Shown here one piece after another: positions 7,825 through 15,579 of a DNA stretch of 47,185 nt. The DNA is taken from positions 1 to 47,185 of the forward strand of contig JBBDUG010000008.1 of the NCBI GenBank assembly GCA_040904025.1, read 5' to 3'. Position numbers and translations under genes: made by a program. The first letter of the stretch is position 1, and every line of letters starts with the position of its first letter. The DNA is from JBBDUG01 sp040904025 (GTDB lineage: Bacteria > Patescibacteriota > Minisyncoccia > Phycocordibacterales > SW-6-46-9). The notes under the pieces are model-generated. The model made no database searches, was not told where the DNA came from, and saw nothing but the letters and a program-made list of their open reading frames with translations.

Positions 7825-8454
7825 TCAAGCGACAGAATCGCGAGAAAAGACCTGGTAGCCACCGTCCCACCTGCTCGGGTACTCGATCGAGTAAGCCTCG
7901 ACGTACCAGCCGCGGCGGCCGGAGAACCAGAGGGCGCGGACTGCCCAGAGAACTCCCTGGCTGTCGCGAATGTAGAAGATGTTCGCGTAGCCGTTTGTGA
8001 GAAGGTCTCCATCTTCACCCTGTCCTTGCCGCTTCAAGAGCGACCAAAGGTGTGAGAGTGAAGTCTCGACAATTTCCTCACCGCCTAGCTCGTGAATAAT
8101 CGGTATATCGCGCGAGTATTCACGCAAACGGTGGATCTTGAGCTCGGTGTCTTCGACGTTTTCCTCGATCTTGCCGAGGAAGTGTGACTTGAAATTCGAG
8201 CCAAGCCAGATAATTGAGACGCCGTCGGTCTCTTTGCCTTCGCGGAAGTTGTCTTTCGCGATGAATTCCTTGGCGCCGCGAGCCGTAGTCGTTGAGAAGA
8301 ATTCGAGGATACGAGGCTTCTCGGGTTCGACGAGTTGGAACTGGATCTCATCAGAGAGAATGCGACGTGCGTTCTCTTCGCCGATCTTTTTGACGAGCGC
8401 GTTAAGTTGCCCGATCGTCCAGTCCTTCGTGAGCCATGATAATAGCTGTGTCAT
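7825..8454 (-). CDS. DGR1 variable protein (VP1)
   Basis: 209 residues, target of DGR1. There is no signal peptide or membrane span, so it is probably cytoplasmic. Residues 1-150 are an unrecognised helical/mixed domain (MTQLLSWLTKDW..., GVSIIWLGSNF, IIHELGGEEI). The C-terminal 50 residues carry the variable repeat: WAVRALW then RRGW, YVEAYS, WDGGYQVFSRD. This looks like the last strands of a C-type-lectin-like fold, with aromatic anchors fixed and intervening residues varied. The stop lies 10 bases beyond VR1. A strong promoter (8553-8581) and a roughly 90-nt leader with small hairpins (GATCAC/GTGATC and GGGC/GCCC) precede it. The function of the N-terminal part is unknown. Confidence 0.9.
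   Translation of the reverse strand: MTQLLSWLTKDWTIGQLNALVKKIGEENARRILSDEIQFQLVEPEKPRILEFFSTTTARGAKEFIAKDNFREGKETDGVSIIWLGSNFKSHFLGKIEENVEDTELKIHRLREYSRDIPIIHELGGEEIVETSLSHLWSLLKRQGQGEDGDLLTNGYANIFYIRDSQGVLWAVRALWFSGRRGWYVEAYSIEYPSRWDGGYQVFSRDSVA
7838..7952 (-). repeat. DGR1 variable repeat (VR1)
   Basis: Recipient copy of TR1 at the 3' end of VP1. Seventeen substitutions relative to TR1, all at template adenines, giving changes such as Asn to Tyr, Arg, Gly or Ser. Blocks without adenines are unchanged. Confidence 0.97.
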
Positions 8455-8552
8455 TGTGCTTCCCCCGGGCTTCCTTGCCCGTGTTTGTACTCCTCAAGCG
8501 GAGCGTTCTTGCTAGAGGATCACCCTTTGTGATCATAGCTAATCTATTATTA

Positions 8553-8581
8553 ATTATCTCATACCTTATTACCTCTGTCAA
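8553..8581 (-). promoter_or_regulatory. Promoter of VP1
   Basis: On the minus strand: TTGACA (8581-8576), 17-bp spacer, GATAAT (8558-8553). The inferred transcript start is near 8546, giving a roughly 90-nt leader before ATG 8454. Confidence 0.75.
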
Positions 8582-8635
8582 CTACTAAATCACGGCTAAC
8601 TAAAGCTCTCTTTTAACGCAATGACTTTCTCCCTT

Positions 8636-9589
8636 CTAACTGTTTGATATCGGGGTTGATGTTCCTGATTCCTCTTCAACGCCGGCAGAGTTCGTTTCGT
8701 CTTCTTCTGTGTTCTCCACTTCAGTATCTTCTCCCCCGTTCTCACTCTCCACCTGCTCATTAATCTGCGGTGTCTCACTCCCCTCTGCACCCTCATCAGC
8801 CTGGGATTCTTTTGTATCATCCTCGGAAGAAGGAGTCGGATCTGTCGATGTAGATATATCATCTGCCGGCGCCTCTTCTGGTACAGGATTAGTTGAGGTT
8901 GCCACCTCACTATCTTCTCCCACAACAGATGGTGTAGAGGTTGCTGAGTTTGTGTCTGTTGATTGAGTAGATGTTGACGTAGATGTAGATACCACCTCCG
9001 TTTCTTTTTCTGTTTCCGTTTGCATAATGCTTCCCATTTCAGATCGTGTTTTTCCAACACTCGGGTCTCCTGAATCAGCATATCGGCGCTCGTTTTTTGC
9101 CTGCGGTCTCGTGACACTTGCAAGAGAGCCGAGAAGGCTCCGAAGTGTGGATTTTTCCTGTGTTACGACACCCTCTATACGTGCACGTTCAATAGCCTGC
9201 ACGCGCACAAGATAATCGCGCTCACGCTCCCCTCTCTCACGGAGCTCACTCGTGACATACACCTCGATTTCCTCCTCTGACATACTACCTGCCTCCACTT
9301 TCAATACGTCTGACTTTCGTACCGGTTGCCACATACCTTCAATCACTTCCCATGTGCTATATGTATATTCCACATACACGTACGTATCATCCTCGTATAC
9401 ACTTGTGACTTCGATATTCGCATCGTATGAATCAAAGCTCGCGCCAACGAGACGAGATGTATCAACCGGCACCTGTTGATTCTCACGCACCTGCGTGTAC
9501 GCAAATGCTGAGGATGAGATAACAAAGGCGGTGATGATGAGGGCGGGAAACGCGTTGTGATATTTAATGAAGTCTATAAGATTTTTCAT
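8636..9589 (-). CDS. Secreted or membrane-anchored low-complexity protein in the DGR2 operon
   Basis: 317 residues from ATG 9589 (MKNLIDF); ATG 9601 is four codons upstream. Residues 10-30 form a signal peptide or anchor (ALIITAFVISSSAFAYTQ). A folded segment follows at about 35-140 (tyrosine-rich strands such as DDTYVYVEYTYSTW, then a charged helix). Residues 170-317 are Ser/Thr/Glu/Asp-rich with TST repeats, typical of an extracytoplasmic disordered tail. It starts about 17 bases after the RT2 stop on the same strand, so it is probably co-transcribed with RT2. No catalytic motif is visible and the function is unknown. It might help display or anchor DGR target proteins, but that is only context. 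Confidence 0.8.
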   Translation of the reverse strand: MKNLIDFIKYHNAFPALIITAFVISSSAFAYTQVRENQQVPVDTSRLVGASFDSYDANIEVTSVYEDDTYVYVEYTYSTWEVIEGMWQPVRKSDVLKVEAGSMSEEEIEVYVTSELRERGERERDYLVRVQAIERARIEGVVTQEKSTLRSLLGSLASVTRPQAKNERRYADSGDPSVGKTRSEMGSIMQTETEKETEVVSTSTSTSTQSTDTNSATSTPSVVGEDSEVATSTNPVPEEAPADDISTSTDPTPSSEDDTKESQADEGAEGSETPQINEQVESENGGEDTEVENTEEDETNSAGVEEESGTSTPISNS

Positions 9590-9606
9590 ACGTGTGTTCA
9601 TAGTTA

Positions 9607-10623
9607 TTAATATGTAAAGGGTATGTCGAGCCGGCGCTCAAGATCGCGCCTCAATCCCCACGATGATCCCTTGCGCGCATACTGATACCAAGATTCAATA
9701 GAGCGGTCAAACTGATCTTGCGTCATCGCTTCACGCGCTACCATCTTTCGATACGCGCGTGTCCGACGCACGAAACGTTGTACCGTACTCCTACGCAGAA
9801 GCCGGTGATGTGGAAAGAGGCGAAATCCAAGAAAATCAAGACCGGTGCGGTGCGGGAAGACCGCAACTTTGCGCGGGTTCATCACGAGCTTAAGTTTCTC
9901 TTCCAGAAACTCATTCATTCGGGTTGAGCACTCATGCAGATATTTCTTATCATTCGAGAAGATAACAATGTCATCCATATAGCGTATGTAGTACTCGGCT
10001 TTGAGCTCCCGCTTAATAAACTGATCCAGTTCATTAAGATAAATGTTTGCAAAGAGCTGGCTTGTGAGATTCCCGATCGGAATACCCTTGCCATACGTGA
10101 GGTCATACGAACTCTCAATAACGATTCGACAGAGATCAACGACGCGCCTATCGCGAATCTTGTGTTTTATAAGAGAGAGTAGAATCTCATGATTAATAGT
10201 CGCAAAGTACTTTGAGATGTCGGAGGTCAGCACATACTCTGTTTTGTGCATGAAGTGTTCCGCACGATCGAGGGCGACGTGCGTCCCTTTCCCCTCTCTA
10301 CACGCATAACTGTCATATATGAACATCGGCTCAAAGATGGTTTCTAGTGCGTAGTAGAGAGCATTGTGCACAACACGGTCACGGAAGCATGCCGCTTTTA
10401 TAAGACGCTTCTTTGAATCGCGAACAATAAAGGTACGATACTGCCCGTGTGTATATGTACCGTCATGGAGCTCGTCACGAATATCAACGAGATTGTCCTC
10501 GAGATTATACCCAAAGTGAAGCACCTGCATACGATACCGCTTTCCTCGACGCGCCCTCTCCCACGCCGCATAGAGTGCGGGTATAGAAGCAATAGTATGG
10601 AATATGTTGTTGTATGTTTTCAT
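9607..10623 (-). CDS. DGR reverse transcriptase 2 (RT2)
   Basis: 338 residues from ATG 10623 (MKTYNNIF); an upstream TTG would add 5. DGR-clade reverse transcriptase with SDISKYF (catalytic Asp near 135), GIPIGNLTSQ (GNLTSQ at about 184-189), RYMDDIVIF (YMDD at about 215-218) and GLDFLGF near 260. Basic C-terminal thumb region. It lies downstream of VP2, avd2 and TR2 on the same strand, the standard DGR order. It is clearly a different lineage from RT1 and RT3 in sequence detail, including the residue before the catalytic DD. The downstream 317-residue secreted protein is probably in the same operon. Confidence 0.95.
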   Translation of the reverse strand: MKTYNNIFHTIASIPALYAAWERARRGKRYRMQVLHFGYNLEDNLVDIRDELHDGTYTHGQYRTFIVRDSKKRLIKAACFRDRVVHNALYYALETIFEPMFIYDSYACREGKGTHVALDRAEHFMHKTEYVLTSDISKYFATINHEILLSLIKHKIRDRRVVDLCRIVIESSYDLTYGKGIPIGNLTSQLFANIYLNELDQFIKRELKAEYYIRYMDDIVIFSNDKKYLHECSTRMNEFLEEKLKLVMNPRKVAVFPHRTGLDFLGFRLFPHHRLLRRSTVQRFVRRTRAYRKMVAREAMTQDQFDRSIESWYQYARKGSSWGLRRDLERRLDIPFTY

Positions 10624-10820
10624 ACGTAATATATACAAAGGCCTAGTTAACCACAGCGGGGAGCTTCGGGTGAGGCACCCCTACCACAACCCGATGCGGG
10701 TACAGGCCGCATATTTTCCCGGAAACGTGCGTCCACGAGAAGGACTACACCAGTAATGAACAGGCACGGACAGTATCTCGATGGATTCAAGAGACTGTTC
10801 AGGCCCAAGGCTTTGTAGAG

Positions 10821-10937
10821 TACCAGGCGCATCGGAAGCCAATGTTGGAATTCGTGTTCGAGGGCGAGTTGTTCAGGTTCAGCGTGAAGACACCCGCATC
10901 GTCGCCATTATCCCAGTTCCCGCCACGTTGGAAGGCA
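10821..10937 (-). repeat. DGR2 template repeat (TR2)
   Basis: 117 bp aligning without gaps to VR2 (11392-11508, offset 571). Eleven differences: ten at template adenines, and one G to C (codon GGC in the TR against GCC in the VR, near 10905/11476). AAC and AAT codons fall at the surface positions of the lectin fold. TR2 lies in the 350-base gap between RT2 and avd2; no other gene is supported there. Confidence 0.97.
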
Positions 10938-10975
10938 ACCGTTGCTCGAGGTGCAGCCCTTCATATAGACACACC

Positions 10976-11314
10976 CTAGGAATTATTTTTTATCCATCCT
11001 CCGACCATCTTGCCGATCTCCGAGAGCCGCTCCGCCGCAAACGCATACTGCCGTGAGCCGATGAAATTGAGATCGCGCGCAACGCGCATGAGTGTTTTGA
11101 GCATATCCACGAGCAGACTCAGCTCATAGAGGTGCGGAAGTTTGCGACGCGACGCGTTAGCGCGCATGATGCATTTCAGGATTCTGAGGATGGTACTTTC
11201 AATGTGCTGTCCCAAGACGAATCTCTGCGACTTAGGAAACTTATTTACCGTCGGATAGATCCAGAGAAGCAATTCGTACGTCTTCTCGTATATCGCAAGG
11301 TCTTTATATGTCAT
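10976..11314 (-). CDS. avd: DGR accessory protein Avd2 (four-helix bundle)
   Basis: 112 residues, Avd family. Helix 1 YEKTYELLLWIYPTVNKFPK, then RFVLGQHIESTILRILK, a basic segment MRANASRRK, a Leu-rich helix LVDMLKTLMRVARDL, and the family ending QYAFAAERLSEIGKMVGGWIK. The protein is basic, fitting RNA/cDNA binding with the RT. It is encoded between VP2 and TR2 on the same strand as RT2, the canonical position, which contrasts with avd1 and avd3. The start is ATG 11314. Confidence 0.92.
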   Translation of the reverse strand: MTYKDLAIYEKTYELLLWIYPTVNKFPKSQRFVLGQHIESTILRILKCIMRANASRRKLPHLYELSLLVDMLKTLMRVARDLNFIGSRQYAFAAERLSEIGKMVGGWIKNNS

Positions 11315-11390
11315 AGAACTAAAGTTGAAAGAACTAAGCTATCCTACCCCCACCCCACGCCCGGCCAATCCAAATTCCAAATTTCTGTCA

Positions 11391-14300
11391 TTACCAGGCG
11401 CATCGGAAGCCAAAGTTGGAATTCGTGTACGAGGGCGAGCTGCTCAGGTACAGCGTGAAGACACCCGCATCGTCGGCATCATCCCAGCCCCCGCCACGCC
11501 GGAAGGCATGATAATCACTGTTATACCCGACACCGTCATACGCGTGGCCCGGATTGATATATATTTTTCCGATGCCATACGTAGAGTCCCAACTAATATC
11601 CCAGGGGCGCAGATCGTGACCTTGATAGTCGGTAACGGCCGTATACTCGAACCAGTTGGGGGTAGTGACATTTCCCGCCTTCACCATCTCCATAGTAATA
11701 CCATCATTATCATTACCATTGCCCGTAGCTGCGGTATCATCTTCAATGATATAGGCGTCGACCCACTCCCACACATTTCCGGAGAAATCCCAGATCGTTT
11801 CTGCATTTGAGAGTGCGAGTTCCGCTTTCGTATTGCGACCCGTTCCCGATTCAGGATTCGAGCCGTCATATGACACACTATCGGTTATGCCGATGTTCCC
11901 GCGCAATAACCCGCCCCCTGATGCCACGGTCGAGCCGATAACGCCATCGGCCCAGTTCCCCGTCTGCTTTGAGACGTTGTCGGCAATAGTCATCCACTCA
12001 GCGTTTGAGATGAGATGATACTCATCACCGAGCGCCTCACATTGCGCGCGAGCATCAGTTTGCGTAATACTCACCCATGGGTTTGAATTCGCCTGAGATG
12101 TCGCGACACCACTGACATTCTTTGCCTCATATTTCATTACACAAAATCCGGGGAGTGTGCCGTGCTTTGCCGAGCCCGGAACCCATATGTACCCCGTCGG
12201 ACAGTGTCGCTCGAATTCCTCCGCCACCACCTTATTCTCCACAACTATGTTTCCACCACCCGACACGGAGACTGACGGACATGCACCACCGGCACATACA
12301 TTAAAGTCTTCGTCGAGAAACGAGACGGTACCGCCGGAGGCCGAGAGTATGACATTTCCTGTTGCATCAACTTGGAATTCACTCCGACGCGACGCATCAT
12401 ATGCAATACGAAGCTGTGCATTTGCGACCGTATCGAAGACCTCAAATACGCGGGTAGGCGCGGAAGTACCCACACCCACTCGACCGGAGGACCAATCGAC
12501 CACGAGATTTCCCGAGCCAACATCAAATCCTCCGGCAAATGTACTCGTGGCCGAGGCATTTGAGGCCACGAAATTGTTTGCGGTGAGCTGTCCTGTGGTT
12601 GTATCGTCTCCGGAGTTTATAAGAAACGCATCATCGACATTGAGTGTATTTGAATTCCATGAGATATTTGTACCGGCTGTAATACGAGTAGAAGGGGTGG
12701 TATAGAAATTATCCCAGTTAGTGACAGAGGTGGAGAGCGGAATGGTATACCCACTCGAGAGCGCAAGTGCGTCTCCGGAAAGCTCGAGCCCTGTTGCTGA
12801 TACAGATAGATTTGTGTAGGTAGATATATCAATAGCGGTACCGTTCCATACACCCGTGGATATAGTTCCGAGTGTAGTGATAGAATCATCTCCGGTATAC
12901 GTACCCGCCGATACTGCATCAAGTATTGCGCTATACGCCTGTACATCAGATCCGATCGCAAGACCAAGATTCGTGCGTGCACCACTTGCCGTTACCGCCC
13001 CCGTTCCTCCGTATGCCACTGCAAGTGTATTTGCATTCCACGTTCCCGATGTCAATGTACCGACAGTAGCCAAATTGGGGGTGGAAAAGAGCGTTGCAAT
13101 GGTTGAGGTTGCATTGATACGTGCGTCTGCTCGTGCGTTGGTGAAGTAGAGGTTTGAGCCCTCTGCGAGGTCTGTTGTGGTGTTGTCAGAAAGATCATCA
13201 TCCGAGAGGGCTCCGTCATTGTTGGTAAAGACGTTAACCACTCCGGCAAGAAAACTCTCGAGTCCACTTTCAGTATTAGACTTGAGAATCGTTGATGATG
13301 CATTGATGTATCCTGCGGTATCTGTGTCAGTATAATGATCAAGATCAGAGATCTGTGACTCTGTGACGGAGAGGTTAGCAAGGGTTGTGATATTTGGGAG
13401 TGTTGTGGTTGCAGAGAGTCTCTCGTCGAAGCGGGTATTGGTCCAATAGAGATTTGATCCCTCAGATAGTGCATCAGTCGTTGTTGCACTAAAGAATGTA
13501 TGGAAAGGAGTCCCGAAGTTTGTGAGATTGCGTGCATCAAGGTAGTACACCCCTTCTTGTCCATCAAGTGTTCCCGTCCAATCTCCTGTTTTTGTTATGT
13601 ATCCGTCACCAATAGCTGTTCCCTGCCAGGTACCGCTTGTGACAGTCCCTACCTCACTCAAACCGGAAACCGATATATCGCCCGCAAAAGTTGATGTTGC
13701 CGTGGTTGATGTTGCCTGAATATAGGGAACTGTGATCGCGCCTGAAAGTGTTTGAGAACCGGAGACGGTAAAGTTGCCTGATATCGTCGCATCACCGGAA
13801 ACAGAAAGGGAGGTGATTGTTGTTCCTTCTGCATTGAGAGTTCCACCAACATCAAGTGTGTACGCAGGAGTGGTTGTGAGAACGCCAACTCTATTGTTAT
13901 CTGCATCAATATAGAGCGTATCTGTATCAAAGGCAGAATTTCCCGATACCGAAAGTTCTTGAGTGCTCACCGATTGCGAGATAGACGAGTGTATATCACG
14001 ACGAGCATTTTCATCCTGACGCCGCGCGATGAAGGTAAGGTCTGACAACTTATTAGAGAGCGAACTGAGAATGTTCGCGATTGTCTCATCTCGCTGCACT
14101 GTTTCTTGTGCCGCGAGACGCAAACGAGATGAAAGCTCCGCTTCGCTCACACCGGGATATACGAGACGTTCTTCGTATACCACTCGTTCAATTATCTGAG
14201 GTGAGGAAGATTCAAGAGAAAGTGATGTTTGTGGAGTAGTTGTTCCTGCTATGCTCCCCCCCCCCTCAGGGTTTAGAGCATTGTGTCGGTCAAAGACAAC

Positions 14301-14792
14301 GGTACGTGGTGGAGCAAGAAGAGAAGCAAGAGCAAATGCAGCTTGAGACAGGTTGGTACGGATAGATTCTGTAAGTGAATTCACCCGCGAATGTGAAATA
14401 TCCATGTGATCCACGACATACGTAACCGTACTCCTCATTGAGGAGACAGTTTGAGAAATTGTGTTGCCGGAAAATGATGAAGCAACAAACGGTGTTGCGA
14501 TAAGGATAAAAACAAGACTTGCCACAACCACTGGTCGTACCATAGGGATTAAAGAAAAAGAAGAATGTGGTTCATTCGCTTCCTCTTCATCAAGATAAAA
14601 ACTCTCTTCCAAATCCTGCCTGTATTCTTCAAGAAGTACTTTATCAATATGCCATTTCCCTTCTCCTTTGTAGACAGACTCAATCACTCGTGCACGACAG
14701 AGGCGCATGATGTGATCTTCTGACCACCCAGTGAGGTGTGCCGCCGCTTCAATGGAAATATACTCCTGATTCTCTGAATCGTGAAAAGCCAT
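11391..14792 (-). CDS. Giant surface protein with HTH, membrane span, stalk and FGE-type variable lectin tip (VP2)
   Basis: 1133 residues, target of DGR2. Residues 10-60 resemble an excisionase/MerR-type HTH (ISIEAAAHLTGWSEDHIMRLCRA) on the cytoplasmic side. Residues 84-106 are a membrane span. About 115-265 is helical, Gln/Arg-rich and probably coiled coil. About 265-840 is a long beta-rich stalk with tail-fibre-like repeats (for example LSVSGDATISGNFTVSG, SNLYWTNTRF, GTWNGTAID). About 849-1133 is a formylglycine-generating-enzyme/sulfatase-modifying-factor domain of C-type-lectin fold (GYIWVPG, WDFSGNVWEWVD). It ends in VR2, with GGGWDDADDAG and the terminal GFRCAW. A G10 run lies in codons 176-179. 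The likely role is surface ligand or host binding with a diversified tip; enzymatic activity is unlikely. Confidence 0.93.
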   Translation of the reverse strand: MAFHDSENQEYISIEAAAHLTGWSEDHIMRLCRARVIESVYKGEGKWHIDKVLLEEYRQDLEESFYLDEEEANEPHSSFSLIPMVRPVVVASLVFILIATPFVASSFSGNTISQTVSSMRSTVTYVVDHMDISHSRVNSLTESIRTNLSQAAFALASLLAPPRTVVFDRHNALNPEGGGSIAGTTTPQTSLSLESSSPQIIERVVYEERLVYPGVSEAELSSRLRLAAQETVQRDETIANILSSLSNKLSDLTFIARRQDENARRDIHSSISQSVSTQELSVSGNSAFDTDTLYIDADNNRVGVLTTTPAYTLDVGGTLNAEGTTITSLSVSGDATISGNFTVSGSQTLSGAITVPYIQATSTTATSTFAGDISVSGLSEVGTVTSGTWQGTAIGDGYITKTGDWTGTLDGQEGVYYLDARNLTNFGTPFHTFFSATTTDALSEGSNLYWTNTRFDERLSATTTLPNITTLANLSVTESQISDLDHYTDTDTAGYINASSTILKSNTESGLESFLAGVVNVFTNNDGALSDDDLSDNTTTDLAEGSNLYFTNARADARINATSTIATLFSTPNLATVGTLTSGTWNANTLAVAYGGTGAVTASGARTNLGLAIGSDVQAYSAILDAVSAGTYTGDDSITTLGTISTGVWNGTAIDISTYTNLSVSATGLELSGDALALSSGYTIPLSTSVTNWDNFYTTPSTRITAGTNISWNSNTLNVDDAFLINSGDDTTTGQLTANNFVASNASATSTFAGGFDVGSGNLVVDWSSGRVGVGTSAPTRVFEVFDTVANAQLRIAYDASRRSEFQVDATGNVILSASGGTVSFLDEDFNVCAGGACPSVSVSGGGNIVVENKVVAEEFERHCPTGYIWVPGSAKHGTLPGFCVMKYEAKNVSGVATSQANSNPWVSITQTDARAQCEALGDEYHLISNAEWMTIADNVSKQTGNWADGVIGSTVASGGGLLRGNIGITDSVSYDGSNPESGTGRNTKAELALSNAETIWDFSGNVWEWVDAYIIEDDTAATGNGNDNDGITMEMVKAGNVTTPNWFEYTAVTDYQGHDLRPWDISWDSTYGIGKIYINPGHAYDGVGYNSDYHAFRRGGGWDDADDAGVFTLYLSSSPSYTNSNFGFRCAW
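11392..11508 (-). repeat. DGR2 variable repeat (VR2)
   Basis: Last 39 codons of VP2. Relative to TR2: Gln to Arg, Asn to Gly, Asn to Asp, Asn to Tyr (twice), Asn to Ser (twice) and Ile to Phe, all by adenine replacement, plus one Gly to Ala by G to C. The VR ends at the stop codon. Confidence 0.97.
14256..14265 (-). repeat. G10 homopolymer inside VP2
   Basis: Ten consecutive C on the plus strand (G10 in coding orientation), encoding Glu-Gly-Gly-Gly just after the membrane and coiled-coil region. Gain or loss of one base would frameshift the protein before the stalk and variable tip. Confidence 0.8.
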
Positions 14793-14806
14793 AATAGATT
14801 ATGTTT

Positions 14807-14812
14807 ATTATA
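14807..14812 (-). promoter_or_regulatory. Possible -10 element of VP2
   Basis: TATAAT on the minus strand 15 bases before the VP2 ATG. No convincing -35 at 17 bp. If used, the leader would be very short. Confidence 0.4.
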
Positions 14813-14943
14813 GCGTATACCTCTGTACTTTTCCGTCAGTTATCAACACTTTTTCGTTTACACCTATAATACAAGTTCACCCAATCACCTCTTAGCTGGA
14901 AAGTATAGACTACACTCGTGAGTACGTCGAAGAGCGAAACCTT

Positions 14944-15001
14944 CAAAGCATAAGGACATAAGCACTACCGATAGGTAGTGCGGGAGGTCCGCAATGCTTT
15001 G
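14944..15001. other. Long interrupted hairpin beside IR2B
   Basis: Nested inverted repeats: CAAAGCAT (14944-14951) with ATGCTTTG (14994-15001), GGAC with GTCC, and a perfect inner stem GCACTACC-GATA-GGTAGTGC. Total about 58 bases, able to form a cruciform or structured RNA. It lies inside the IR2-bounded cassette in a 575-base region (14793-15368) without a supported gene. A 93-residue frame through this stretch and IR2B is judged spurious. Confidence 0.6.
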
Positions 15002-15083
15002 GGGTAAGTGGAGGATAGAATAACCAAAACGCTCGGGTATGAAGCGCCTTCGCTTCCTCCCTTGTGGAGGAAGAGAGCCCCCA

Positions 15084-15252
15084 AACACTACACCTCTTTT
15101 TTTCTTTGTGTCGGCCCTTTTCCTTAAAGCGGAAGCGTAGTGTTCAGGGGTGCTTTGGCGAGGCATAAGCCGAGCGCGAAGGCGCGCAGCGCGCGACTAG
15201 TCTTTAAGCTTAAATTCGAAAAAGGTTCGCGTAGCGTGTATAATTTCTTCAC
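15084..15252. repeat. 169-bp perfect inverted repeat, right arm (IR2B)
   Basis: Exact reverse complement of 5812-5980. Closes the cassette that contains DGR1 and DGR2. Confidence 0.92.
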
Positions 15253-15297
15253 CAAAGAGAGAGCTAGTTCGAGCACTCTAAAAGGGTCGAATTAGCT

Positions 15298-15332
15298 AAC
15301 AAAAGCAAGTCGTAATCCGACTTGCTTTTGTT
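15298..15332. terminator. Strong hairpin before the restriction-like module
   Basis: Perfect 15-bp stem (AACAAAAGCAAGTCG with CGACTTGCTTTTGTT) and a 5-base loop TAATC; A/T-rich ends on both sides would let it terminate in either direction. It insulates the DGR cassette from the next operon. Confidence 0.75.
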
Positions 15333-15362
15333 GTAGTTTAGTACAACTGTTTGTGATATAAT
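15331..15362 (+). promoter_or_regulatory. Operator palindrome and -10 of the HTH-methyltransferase operon
   Basis: Inverted repeat TTGTA-N6-TACAA (15331-15346) just upstream of TATAAT (15357-15362). The ATG is at 15369, so the mRNA would be nearly leaderless. The palindrome is a candidate autoregulatory site of the HTH protein it precedes. Confidence 0.55.
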
Positions 15363-15368
15363 CTTTTT

Positions 15369-15575
15369 ATGAAAGATGATGCTAAAAAGTTGGGTGAAAA
15401 TCTTAAAAAAATCAGAGCTAAGAAAAATATAACTCAAACAGAGCTTGCACTAATTCTCAATGTCGATAAATCTTTTGTTAGTAACATTGAAAATGGGAAA
15501 AACAACCCAACTCTTTCAACTATTACCAATCTAGCAAAAGCTCTCAAAGTTCCGGTCGATGAGCTTTTCAAATAA
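15369..15575 (+). CDS. Cro/C1-type HTH regulator
   Basis: 68 residues, essentially one HTH_3 domain. KNITQTELALILNVDKSFVSNIENGKNNPTL contains the two-helix motif (TQTELA...SFVSNIE). Small Xre-family regulators commonly control restriction-modification operons (controller proteins), delaying nuclease expression. It is followed 4 bases later by the methyltransferase gene, so it is first in that operon. A palindrome at 15331-15346 is a likely binding site. Confidence 0.88.
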   Translation: MKDDAKKLGENLKKIRAKKNITQTELALILNVDKSFVSNIENGKNNPTLSTITNLAKALKVPVDELFK

Positions 15576-15579
15576 ATTT

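Noticed and set aside
14885..15166. 93-residue minus-strand frame overlapping IR2B, with a matching start in IR2A
   Set aside because: The frame is made largely of the inverted repeat and palindromic DNA, with Arg/Lys/Pro-rich low-quality sequence; it has no ribosome-binding site or domain.
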